Part shown: positions 41,601 to 46,760 of the stretch, piece after piece
Layout: each line of letters opens with the position of its first letter
Numbering within the stretch: the stretch's first letter is position 1
Origin: Paracoccus maritimus
GTDB taxonomy: Bacteria; Pseudomonadota; Alphaproteobacteria; Rhodobacterales; Rhodobacteraceae
DNA length: 64,000 nt
Reading direction: 5' to 3'
Assembly: GCF_025195095.1 (NCBI RefSeq)
Contig: NZ_JANAVZ010000001.1
Location: 186,001 to 250,000, forward strand
Notes under the pieces: generated by a model
Databases searched by the model: none
Seen by the model: only the letters and a program-made list of their open reading frames with translations
Told to the model about the DNA's origin: nothing
Made by a program: the position numbers and the translations under genes

Positions 41601-44485
41601 GTAGCCTGTCGCTTGGCGGCGAGGATGTCAGCGGCAGTGTCGGATCGGACGTAACCCAGGTTCATCGCGGCGACATGCTGACGACGGCGGCGCGGTCAAC
41701 GGGCATGCTGCTGCAAAGCGTCGGCGGCGGCGGCGGCACGGCAGTGACGGATGTGAAGGCCGGCCGCACCGGGGATCTGAGCCTGAATGCCATGCTGGGC
41801 GCGGTGAACACCAATGATGCCGGGGGCGGCGACATCACCGCCCGCCGGAACGGCACGGTCGAGACGCGCGGCGACATGTCTGCCGGCGGGCTGACCCAGT
41901 CCGTGGGTGGTGGTGGTGGTCGCTTGATGCTGAATACCGGCGCCGGGCAAGCCGGATCGGGGCAGCGCAGCGCCAATGTCACGCTGGGTGCCGATCCGTC
42001 CTTCCGCAACGATGGTGGCGACGTGTCGCTGCGCCTGCGCGGCGCGGTCGCGACCCGCGGCGATCACGCCAGCGCCCAGATCGTGCAGTCGATCGGCGCG
42101 GGCGGTGGGCAGGCCATGATGGCAGGGCTGGATCGTGCCCGAGTCACCCTGGGGGCCAGCGACGGCTCGACCGGCGATGGCGGTGCGATCAGGCTGGCCA
42201 ATCGCGGCAACGTGCAGACCGCGGGGGGTGGGGCGCATGGTTTCGTGCTGCAGTCGATCGGTGGCGGTGGCGGCATGGTCGCGACCGACCTGCGTGCCGG
42301 TTCGCTGAGCGTGAACCTGTCCGATGAAAATGGTGGCGACGGCGGCGATATCGGCTTTGAGAATCGCGGCTATGTCCTGACGGCCGGTCGGGATGCGGTC
42401 GGAGTCCTGGCACAAAGCCTTGGCGGCGGCGGCGGTGCGGTGGACGGGCTGTATCGCGGTAGCGCGGGCGGCGCGGGCAGCGGCGGTGCGATCGATATGG
42501 ATCTGACCGGCAACATCCTGTCGCTTGGCCGGGATGGCATCGCCGTGATGGCGCAATCGGCGGGCCGCGATGGCGCGGACAGCATCTCGGTGGCGCTGGA
42601 CGGCGTGATCGTCGGCGGCAGCGGAACAGCGTCGGGCGGCGTATTGTCGGCCCGCGCACCGACCCGGCCCGCGGGATCGACAGCGGGTCCGGCGGCCATC
42701 GTCATTGATGGCGGCACGGTGAACACGGTCGATCTGTCCTCGGGCAGCTTCCTGATGTCGCTCAACGACCGCATCCTTTCGGGCGGCAGCGGTGCCGATC
42801 AGGTGACACTGAACGGCGGCGCGGTCGGCAACGTCGATCTGGGCGGAGGTGCCAACCGGCTGGCGGTGACGCGCGGCGCAAGCTTTACCGCGCTGGACCG
42901 GATCGATCTGGGCGATGACGGTGCGATGCGGATCGACGGCGATCTGTATCTGGGCGGCGATCCTTATCTGGCCGGTGGGCGCAACCTTGGCGTCCGGACC
43001 CGTGCAACCCAGTTCCGACTGACCCAGAATGTCAGCCAGACCACCGAGCTGACCGGATCGCTGAGCTTTGGTCGCAGCGCGACCTATACGCCCGATGTCT
43101 ATTTCCGCACCGATGGCGCGGCGGGCGGTGACAGCGACCTGATCCGTGTGTCCGGCGACGCGACGTTGTCGGGCACGATCCGGCCGGTCCTGCAGTTGTT
43201 GCAGCGCACGGCGCCGCTTGCGCTGATCCAGGCCGAGGGTTCGGCCATCGACGACAGCACGCGCGTCGTCGATACGGTGGTGATCGACTATTCGATCGAT
43301 GTGTCGCGGTCGGGCGGCATCAGCAGCATCAACCTGCTGGCAGATGCCGATTTCGCAGTGGCCGGCAGCAATCGAAACCAACGGCTGCTTGGCGATCACA
43401 TCGGACGGGTTCTGGCCGGGCAGGGGTCGGCGCAGATGGGGCCGATGTTCGCGCTGATCGCGAACATGCAGACCCGCGCCGAGGTGATCGACGCGCTGGA
43501 CCGGCTGAGTTCGGAAGGCTATGCGGCGACGCAGGTCGGCGCGCTGTATTCAGGCCGGCAGTTTGCGCGCACGATGTCGAATTGCGACAAGGCGAACATG
43601 GCTGGCGCGGCGGACGATCCGCGCGCCTGTTACTGGATCGCGGCCGAAGCCGCCAATCTGGATCGCGACGCGACCAGCGAAAGCAAGCGTTTTGCGCTGG
43701 ACACCTCGACCTTCTCGGCGGGAATGCGGATGCCGGTCGGGGACGAGCTGTATCTGGGCATGGCCGCCGGGTTCGAGAATTACAGCATGTCGAACGGCGA
43801 CCGGTTCATGGCCGATGGCAAGCGTGCCCATCTTGGCGTCTCGCTGGCGACCTATCGCGGCCCGTGGGAGGTGTATGGCCAGCTGTCCGGCAGCAAAGGC
43901 GATGCGGATGCGACCCGCGTGATCGGCATCTCGGGGGTGCTGCCCAACGGCGATGTCGTGACGGCGGGCACGGCCCATGTCAGCCAGACCATCAGCCAGG
44001 CCAATATCCGGCTTGGCGGCGGCTATCGCTATCAGCCGGCGGGCAGCAATTTCTATCTGCGGCCCGGCCTGGACCTGGATGCGACATGGCTGCATTCGGC
44101 CTCGGCCAGTGAAGGCGGCGACCGCTATGGGCTGGAGTTGAAGAAGACCAGCCAGTGGGTCCTGTCGGCGACGCCATCGGTCGAGCTGGGCACCGACATC
44201 GCGACCGATGGCCAGAACCGGATGCGCGCCTATCTGCGCGGCGAGATGACATTCTCGAACGCCGACGACGTGTATGTGAACGCGACCTTCCCGGGCGCGG
44301 ACCCGTCCGACGGCACGTTCCGCAACTACAGCCAGATCAGCGACCGTACCCGCCGCTTGAAGGCCGGAATGACCTTCTATGGCAAGGACGGGGACGGCTA
44401 CATGAATGTCGGCTATCAGGGCGAATGGGGACGTCAGGGAACTGTCGGTCATACCGCCAGCCTCAGCTTCGGAATGCGTTTCTGA
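29627..44485 (+). CDS. Giant glycine-rich repeat autotransporter (type Va-like, 4952 residues)
   Basis: A very large outer-membrane autotransporter. Residues 1-47 are a long signal peptide (cleavage about VQA-QTT). Residues about 390-4310 are a passenger with about 60 copies of a GIxxQS(I/V/L)GGGGGNGG-type motif, alternating with short beta-strand-like segments (NVSGAVS, AAIGVGGFGG, VTGDVTT). The passenger is almost free of cysteine. Residues about 4330-4650 are a non-repeat linker ending in helical MGPMFALIANMQTRAEVIDA. The last 300 residues form the beta-barrel, ending in LSFGMRF with terminal Phe. The reading frame is unbroken through 14.9 kb. Likely an adhesin, biofilm or surface-layer fibre; function is inference. 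Repeat family members with QSIGGGGG motifs occur in other alphaproteobacteria. Confidence 0.93.
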   Translation: MQRFVCTTARGALLMFTSLVPLGAYAPGTLMVTALAISVGVAQPVQAQTTPPPDPSVTSAVGDPVTNPVTGTETTVSALLVDPAGTPTAGDTAFVQTADGYTFLVKAAGETFYNSDSPPVAFTIGSISGGDAEVTSPGATGTQAFPLGQTTTAFNDDFNSTGTPGDLTPPVDVSGPNGVRQVVFGRDGSNGRAGALFVPPSSGGDGAVGPTQVQTLSSDVNATSNIGWEIGSVGGAGGRGGDSYLSFWDGRDGGDGGAGGRVIATQSATSTIQTAGTNNYGIFAYSRSGRAGDGGSGFAAPGGGTGGHSSDGGYVTVNQSGEISTSGTNAHGIYALSVSNNGGNGGNQWGLVGQSGSGGFGGDGGQVDVNTMAGATILTTGDFANGILAQSIGGSGGSAGISGNLLVSLVGSADNGGNASAVNVSNAGAIQTQGALSRGIMAQSIGGGGGAGGTAAGLVSLALGGVGSNGGSGGAVSVTNTGTGSIVTTGLLSDGIMAQSIGGSGGQGANAFGLVGIGGTGSRGGSGAAVSVTNLGRIETTGDGARGIVAQSIGGGGGDGGSSAGMVAVGGTGSGGGSGNTVTIVNDGVITTRGDDAMGILAQSIGGGGGNGGSAGAVGAFVGVAVGGGGAAGGAGGTANVTLSDTDASQPSQIRTEGDRATGVFVQSVGGGGGNGGGAVSVAVGAFGAASVSVGGSGGAGGAGGTAILTGSGDASVQTAGDDATGILMQSVGGGGGNGGYSVAAAASGGPVSGSLAVGVGGSGAAGGAGGEVRVGTIDGGGNLTAPGFSGSVVTTGDRSTGMLFQSIGGGGGNGGLAVAGSGGGSLIFSGSVSVGVGGSASGGGAGGRVRVYTDSNINTVGDSSTALMVQSIGGGGGNGGGSIAAGVNGSAGGAAGINVAVAGSGAAASAGGDVNLIAGGDLIRTRGRFSTGVLAQSVGGGGGNGGYAIAAGADGAGAGAGNVNVEIGASAGGGGAGGVVDARVDAAVDTLGDDSGAIVVQSVGGGGGNGGFGIAAGAAGGGAGAGNVTVGLGGSGGSGGAGNTVIAAVNGDVSTQGDRSAGVVAQSIGGGGGNGGFAVSGAVSGAGVGSGSVAVGLGGGAGSGGAGGAVTTTVTGDVTTEGTDSTAILAQSVGGGGGNGGFSVAGTITGSGTGSGAVSVGLGGGGGAGAAAGAVTLTSDGAVWTQGDRSSGVVAQSIGGGGGNGGFSVAGSVAGAGVGAGTVSVGLGGSGAGGGAAGAVDATSNGTILTYGFASSGFVAQSIGGGGGNGGFTVSAALSFAGTGAGSVGVGLGGSGAGGGDGASVTAATSANVETRGDASTGILAQSIGGGGGNGGFSITPTLTGAGVGSGAISVGLGGSGAGGGNGGSVALTVANGVLTRGDQSAAVVAQSVGGGGGNGGFNVTAAGTGAGTGSGAVGVGMGGRGAGGGAGGTVTSDVTGSLTTLGDSSGGLVVQSLGGGGGNGGMNVSAAVAVAGVGSGGASVGLGGAAGAGGDAGTVTSSLTGDVATVGINSGGVTVQSLGGGGGNGGLNVSAILTGAGTGSGGVSVGLGGSGGDGGDGAAADSTVTGNVVTFGANSSGVVVQSAGGGGGNGGISVSAAVNLSGTGGGALAVGLGGSGGGGGDADTATGRVTGDITTVGLNSSGMAVQSLGGGGGNGGISIAGALNAAGTGGGAASVGIGGFGGDGGLASAASGTLTGDVTTLGDSSGGVLVQSAGGGGGNGGLSVSGTVNLAGTGGGGVAVGVGGFGGGGGAAGTATGEVTGNVATAGTDSSAFTVQSLGGGGGNGGLSVAGTLSAAGTGSGAVSIGVGGFGGDGGAAAAASGTMSGDIVTAGDRSGGVLVQSAGGGGGNGGLNVSGAVSLAGTGSGVASVGIGGAGGGGGAADTATGSVTGDVETAGVDSAGITVQSLGGGGGNGGINVSASLTASGSGGGGAAIGVGGFGGAGGDAAAAQASVEGDVLTEGDRSGGVLVQSAGGGGGNGGLSVAGFVNLSGSGGGGASIGIGGMGGGGGNAGTASGTMTGNVTTAGADSAGYSIQSLGGGGGNGGINVSGTLSATGSGGGGAAIGVGGFGGGGGDAASAFGALTGDVATAGDRSGGVLVQSLGGGGGNGGLNVSGAVSVAGSGGGAAAIGVGGMGGGGGAADSATGSMSGNVLTLGNDSTGMTVQSLGGGGGNGGINVSAAISAASSGSGAAAIGVGGFGGSGGDAAAATGTMAGDVRTEGDRSGGVLVQSLGGGGGNGGLNVSGAVSLSSQSSGAVGLGIGGAGGLGGAGSTATGRVTGDVTTLGENSTGVMVQSVGGGGGNGGLNVSGAVSIAGNGSGAAAIGVGGFGGGGGISGDVTGAYTGTALTFGDRSAGVVAQSLGGGGGNGGINVSAGISVGSSFSGAVGLGVGGFGGGGGQAGSVDHTVAGYAQTSGDDSIGVLSQSLGGGGGNGGLNVSGAVSLSRQTSAAVGLGVGGFGGSGADAGALTASTYTGGVLTFGDRSSGIVTQSLGGGGGNGGTNVTGSINLTQQNGGAGSLGVGGFGGGGGNGGAVTSTVATSAATESFQTRGDDSIGVLAQSVGGGGGAGGLNVSGAVSLTGQSGAAVALGVGGFGGAGGDAGTVGLDVTGTVGTMGNRAHGLMAQSLGGGGGTGGTNISGTLALTKPSGSNTIFSIAAGVGGFGGGGGDAGAVELGYSGALTALPRTVNGDGTITLNQTQGANGIVAQSIGGGGGDGGVNVTAGVAISSKPGAGQTDRSKSYGVLVGVGGFGGTGGNAGTVGVDVAEGSTITAHGTGRSGILAQSVGGGGGNGGLNVSGGIVSDTSLIVGVGGMGGNAGRADDVTVTARADIGVTTDPDDFGEPDDDSFEAKLRDILGDTIVDEAEDMVDSKGLKTLFVDLGLFKGDELPESEGSAGLLAQSIGGGGGNGGLNVSGGIALSKDGKIPSVTFGIGGFGGAANVSGDVLADHVGTIGVEGNWKHGIFAQSVAGGGGNGGMNVSGQLNWGSSEGTGGATDLSVVAGLGGHGGVGADAGDVDVISDGDIATRGYHARGIFAQSIGGGGGTGGMNVTAVGTKDSSPVAIGVGGFGASGGDAGDVSVTRGTETAAAGRIDTDGVGAHGIEASSIGGGGGDAGINAVLGFSKTTGSGSNGGTAGDRKTPTNTGVDDSVIANFNSVLDELEGKTSTTTPSGGKQVNSAVVAIGGSAGNAGNGGQVDVTHFGDVETRQNGSHGVFAQSLGGGGGNAAFNLGLIFETGNTDKNKGFGLAIGGGTGDGGSGGDVAVANTGDVDTHGDDAHGIFAQSVGGGGGNAGYTSLTNGGEGGNVAIQIGRTGGTGGTAGDVIASSDGDVVTRGARSHGLFAQSIGNGGGNSSATSVSLTTPKTNDKKGTTFKLSVGLEGGEGGASGNVTAGADGLIYTMGDDSHGVFAQSVGGGGGTGGGAGGAAGAGTSYSLNIGGSGGTGGVSGTVDVTSTARIATEGARATAIMAQSVGGAGGTGGYVKSGTTALSIAKNLIKGAEIGTTASINIGGSGGEGMTSDDVTVDSGGIVTTLGESAHGIFAQSVGGGGGMGGLVDNTIVNLRSTIATTATLSIGGSGGTGAVSGDVDVTNRSTIITSGKKSAGILAMAVGGGGGDAQYVRNIIAGPNADNSSRNALLIGGSGGTGAAGGAVSVANISGARIQTSGAESHGIFAQSVGGGGGNGSDVLSVSVSRPGSTAKVRQQGLQLGIGGSGGTGGTGGAVDVRNDGVIVTTGAAAHGVLAQSVGGGGGNGGYSITGTATLQKGTSSDPTMALNVGGSGGSGNASGAVSVTNGGQIDVAGDGAYGVLAQSVGGGGGNGGMAIALSLNDLAAQAKGQSYTKLAVGGAGGDGADGGDVTVTHSGMITVRGDNAYGIFAQSVGGAGGNAGLSISTPVAMAADYVISTLLGARTGTDGTAGTVTVNSTGDIVVLGANSQAILSQSVNGGGGNVQTFLDFTKTEAASARALAAAPETGPDVGVTSSLSLGGEDVSGSVGSDVTQVHRGDMLTTAARSTGMLLQSVGGGGGTAVTDVKAGRTGDLSLNAMLGAVNTNDAGGGDITARRNGTVETRGDMSAGGLTQSVGGGGGRLMLNTGAGQAGSGQRSANVTLGADPSFRNDGGDVSLRLRGAVATRGDHASAQIVQSIGAGGGQAMMAGLDRARVTLGASDGSTGDGGAIRLANRGNVQTAGGGAHGFVLQSIGGGGGMVATDLRAGSLSVNLSDENGGDGGDIGFENRGYVLTAGRDAVGVLAQSLGGGGGAVDGLYRGSAGGAGSGGAIDMDLTGNILSLGRDGIAVMAQSAGRDGADSISVALDGVIVGGSGTASGGVLSARAPTRPAGSTAGPAAIVIDGGTVNTVDLSSGSFLMSLNDRILSGGSGADQVTLNGGAVGNVDLGGGANRLAVTRGASFTALDRIDLGDDGAMRIDGDLYLGGDPYLAGGRNLGVRTRATQFRLTQNVSQTTELTGSLSFGRSATYTPDVYFRTDGAAGGDSDLIRVSGDATLSGTIRPVLQLLQRTAPLALIQAEGSAIDDSTRVVDTVVIDYSIDVSRSGGISSINLLADADFAVAGSNRNQRLLGDHIGRVLAGQGSAQMGPMFALIANMQTRAEVIDALDRLSSEGYAATQVGALYSGRQFARTMSNCDKANMAGAADDPRACYWIAAEAANLDRDATSESKRFALDTSTFSAGMRMPVGDELYLGMAAGFENYSMSNGDRFMADGKRAHLGVSLATYRGPWEVYGQLSGSKGDADATRVIGISGVLPNGDVVTAGTAHVSQTISQANIRLGGGYRYQPAGSNFYLRPGLDLDATWLHSASASEGGDRYGLELKKTSQWVLSATPSVELGTDIATDGQNRMRAYLRGEMTFSNADDVYVNATFPGADPSDGTFRNYSQISDRTRRLKAGMTFYGKDGDGYMNVGYQGEWGRQGTVGHTASLSFGMRF
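32405..37110 (+). repeat. 24-unit tandem coding repeat, exact 195-bp period
   Basis: The codon for the Gln of the QS-GGGGG motif occurs at 32435, 32630, 32825 and then every 195 bp up to 36920, with no exception over 23 intervals. The next spacing on each side is 198 bp. Each 65-residue unit reads roughly DRSGGVLVQSxGGGGGNGG, then an xVSGAVxLAG strand, a VGxGGFGGGGGxA turn and TGxVTGDVxTxG. Units differ by substitutions but contain no length change. Confidence 0.92.
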
Positions 44486-44510
44486 CAATTGCAAATATGG
44501 AAAGGACGAC

Positions 44511-45053
44511 ATGATCTGGAATACCGCGACGACGCTGGCCGTGGCGCTGACATTGCTGACCGGGACCGACGCGACCGCGCAGGGCGAAGCGCCCCAGGCG
44601 CAGCCGGCCGAGCAGCAGGCACCGGCGGCGGAAACCCCGCCCGAAGCGCCGCTCTGGCTGATTTCCTGTTCGAACCAGGCAAACCCGGACCAGTTGCTGT
44701 GCGAATTCTCGCAAAGCCTGATCGTCTCGGAGGGGAACCAGCGACTGGCGACGGCATCTTTCACGCGCGTGGCCGGACAGGATGCGACAGAGGCCGTGCT
44801 GACGGTGCCGTTCGGTGTGTCCCTGTCGGAAGGCGTAACGGTGTCTGTGGACGACAATGACGTGGGAACCCTGCAATATGACAGCTGCGACGGGCAGGGC
44901 TGCTATGCCACTGGCCCGGTCGATGATGCGTGGTTGCAGGCGATGCGTGCAGGGGAACAGCTGACTGCGTCGGTCAGGGGCCGCGACGGTCGCGATATCG
45001 CCCTGAGTTTCCAGCTGAGGGGCTTCAGCAAGGCCGACGACATGCTGCCCTGA
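44511..45053 (+). CDS. IalB-family (invasion-associated locus B) periplasmic protein
   Basis: 180-residue secreted protein. Signal peptide MIWNTATTLAVALTLLTGTDATAQ, then a Pro/Ala/Gln-rich spacer (to about 50). The IalB domain has WLISCSNQANPDQLLCEFSQSL, PFGVSLSEGVTVSVDD and YDSCDGQGCYATGPVDDAWLQAM; the four cysteines probably form two disulfides. Start ATG 44511 follows GGAAAGGA and lies 25 bp after the autotransporter stop, so the two are probably one operon. IalB proteins were named from a Bartonella invasion locus; their molecular role is unclear. Confidence 0.85.
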   Translation: MIWNTATTLAVALTLLTGTDATAQGEAPQAQPAEQQAPAAETPPEAPLWLISCSNQANPDQLLCEFSQSLIVSEGNQRLATASFTRVAGQDATEAVLTVPFGVSLSEGVTVSVDDNDVGTLQYDSCDGQGCYATGPVDDAWLQAMRAGEQLTASVRGRDGRDIALSFQLRGFSKADDMLP

Positions 45054-45070
45054 GCGACGGTGTCTCGCGG

Positions 45071-45090
45071 GGCCGGATCATTTTCCGGCC
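45071..45090 (+). terminator. Possible terminator hairpin after the IalB gene
   Basis: GGCCGGA / TCCGGCC 7-bp stem with a 6-base loop, 18 bp after the stop codon. There is no T-run after the stem, so this may be a weak or Rho-assisted terminator. The rest of 45054-45226 shows nothing else I can support. Confidence 0.4.
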
Positions 45091-45226
45091 AAGGCTGCCA
45101 TCGTCCGCAAGATCGTCGGCGGGCTTCAGAAGTGGCGGCATGAGCAGCGATGTTCCGCCCCGCCGCTGTTGCGCGAAAAGTGGCGGTGTTCCGATCAACC
45201 ATCCCCATGCTTGCGGGGGCCGCGCG

Positions 45227-45697
45227 TTATCGGCCCAGTGTCTGAGCGTATTCCTCAAGCTGGGTGACAACCGTGCCCCAGCCATCGAAGAAGCCCATGT
45301 CCTCGTGTGTCTGTCGCGCCTGCGCAGACCGATGCCGGGCGATCGCGGTATAGGTCGTGCCGCCATTCCCATCGTCCTCGAATTCGATGATGGCGGTCAT
45401 GAACGGATCGGCGGCGGGCACCCAGCCCTCGCTGTAGCCGTCGGTGAACACAAGGCGCTTGCCGTTGATGATCTCTAGGAAGACCCCGGTGTTTTCGATA
45501 TGGGCGCCATCGACATTCATGGTGGTGTTGAACTTGCCGCCGACCCGCAGATCGATATCGCAGGCGACAAGGCTGTGGGGTCTTGGCACGAAGAAATTCA
45601 TCAGGTGCTTTGGCGTGGTCCAGCATTCCCACAGCACCGAACGGGGTGCATTCAATGTGCGCGCGAAGCTGAGATCGCGTTCAGGGTCCAGGTTCAT
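45227..45697 (-). CDS. SRPBCC/AHSA1-family protein
   Basis: 156-residue small helix-grip (START-like) protein. The N-terminus DLSFARTLNAPRSVLWECWTTPKHLMNFFVP and DLRVGGKFNTTMNVDG are typical of the AHSA1 branch, often annotated as polyketide cyclase or activator of Hsp90 ATPase-like. Substrate unknown. Its start overlaps the stop of the upstream ArsR gene by 4 bp, the usual ArsR-SRPBCC operon in which the regulator controls its partner. Confidence 0.88.
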   Translation of the reverse strand: MNLDPERDLSFARTLNAPRSVLWECWTTPKHLMNFFVPRPHSLVACDIDLRVGGKFNTTMNVDGAHIENTGVFLEIINGKRLVFTDGYSEGWVPAADPFMTAIIEFEDDGNGGTTYTAIARHRSAQARQTHEDMGFFDGWGTVVTQLEEYAQTLGR

Positions 45698-46035
45698 TTG
45701 CTGCGTTCCTTCATCAGGTCGGTGACGTAGTCATCGAATCGGTCAAGACGGCCCTCCCAGATGTCGCGCTGTTCCGTCAGCCAGTCCCTTGCGGGCGTGA
45801 AGGCATCGGGGGCCAGCCGGCAGATGCGGGTTCTGCCCTGCTTGGTAGAGATGACCAGTCCGGCCTCTTCCAGCTTCCGCAGGTGGCCCATGAAGGATGG
45901 CAGCGCCATGTCGTGGGGCGCGGCCAATTCGCTGACGCTGGCATCGCCCCGCGCAAGGCGGTGCAGGATCATGCGACGTGTCGGATCACCCAGCGCGGAA
46001 AAGCACAGGTCGAGGTTCGGGTCTGACTTAGCCAT
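45694..46035 (-). CDS. ArsR-family winged-helix regulator
   Basis: 113-residue dimeric repressor-type protein. Visible are FSALGDPTRRMILHRLARGDASVSELA, the recognition helix ALPSFMGHLRKLEEAGLV and the wing STKQGRTRICRL. There are no metal-binding cysteine clusters (only single Cys), so it is not a classical metal sensor. The start codon lies within a palindrome and no ribosome site precedes it, suggesting a leaderless, self-regulated message. Confidence 0.88.
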   Translation of the reverse strand: MAKSDPNLDLCFSALGDPTRRMILHRLARGDASVSELAAPHDMALPSFMGHLRKLEEAGLVISTKQGRTRICRLAPDAFTPARDWLTEQRDIWEGRLDRFDDYVTDLMKERSK

Positions 46036-46044
46036 ATGACTAAG
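46027..46044 (-). promoter_or_regulatory. Palindrome overlapping the ArsR start codon (auto-operator candidate)
   Basis: CTTAGCCATATGACTAAG is an inverted repeat with 8 of 9 base pairs matching, and it contains the arsR initiation codon (46033-46035). A GATACT-like -10 (46043-46048) overlaps its upstream edge, with TTGACG at 46064-46069, though at 15-bp spacing. Binding of an ArsR dimer here would block transcription. Confidence 0.55.
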
Positions 46045-46155
46045 TATCGGGCCGCGGTCGGGTCGTCAAGAATTGTTAGCCGTTTGCCTTACTGAAGATG
46101 CGGGCAAGGTAAGGCGTCACAGCCCTGCAACCGGATCGCCGCGATGCGCCGGCTT

Positions 46156-46740
46156 TCAGCCGCCAAAGCCGCGCGATCCGCCGGTGCCGCCGAAGCCGCC
46201 GCGCGAAGCGGCCGTGGCGCGTGTCATCGGCGCCTTGCCCGCGGTGGCCGCGGGGCGCGTGAACTGCTGTGCGCCCATTGTCGCGCGACCCTGATTGGCC
46301 GAAAAGCTGCTGGTCCGGGCCGCGTTGGTGAACCCGCCCGAGGCGTTGCGATACATCGGCTGCGATGCGGCCATGCCGCCGCCGGCGCGGCCCAGCATGC
46401 TGCCGATCAGGTATCCGGCCAGCAGCGGCATGAAGATGCTGCCCGATCCGCCGTTTTGCACCTGTTCGGCTTCGGAGCCGCAGTTTCCTTCGCCATGCTG
46501 TTCCTCGCAGACCGCAAGGCTTTCATATCGGGGCGCGGCCTCGACATGCAGCGTCTCGGCATCGGCGAAGGCCTGCTGGCATTGATCGGCCGTGAACAGG
46601 CCGCCATCGGTCGCCGCCGCCTGGCAGCTGGCAAGGTCGGGAAACGCCTGCGCGTCCACCTGTTCTTCCTTGCAGCCCGCCAGCGCGAACGATGCGGCGC
46701 CGAGAATGGTCAGGGCAACGGTGCTGGAACGTTTTCTCAT
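46156..46740 (-). CDS. DUF1190 (YgiB-like) lipoprotein
   Basis: 194-residue protein with a lipoprotein signal (TILGAASFALAGC lipobox, Cys about 22). The conserved DUF1190 block includes FPDLASCQAAATDGGLFTADQCQQAF and PRYESLAVCEEQHGEGNCG, followed by a hydrophobic GSGSIFMPLLAGYLIGSMLG stretch. The C-terminal tail is low-complexity Ala/Gly/Ser/Arg. It lies 20 bp after the ygiC-like gene, the same pairing as ygiB-ygiC in E. coli. Function unknown; probably envelope-linked. Confidence 0.82.
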   Translation of the reverse strand: MRKRSSTVALTILGAASFALAGCKEEQVDAQAFPDLASCQAAATDGGLFTADQCQQAFADAETLHVEAAPRYESLAVCEEQHGEGNCGSEAEQVQNGGSGSIFMPLLAGYLIGSMLGRAGGGMAASQPMYRNASGGFTNAARTSSFSANQGRATMGAQQFTRPAATAGKAPMTRATAASRGGFGGTGGSRGFGG

Positions 46741-46760
46741 GCTGATATTCCTAGCGTGGA

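Noticed and set aside
29627..44485. Very long proline/alanine-rich reading frames on the minus strand opposite the giant gene (up to about 1100 codons, for example 38261-41665)
   Set aside because: They arise because GGC/GGT glycine codons read as proline or alanine codons on the other strand and GC-rich DNA has few stops. They lack ribosome sites and any family-like sequence.
29627..44485. Phase variation by slippage at GGC-rich tracts
   Set aside because: The tracts are made of triplets, so slippage would change glycine number without shifting frame. Length variation is possible, on/off switching is not expected.
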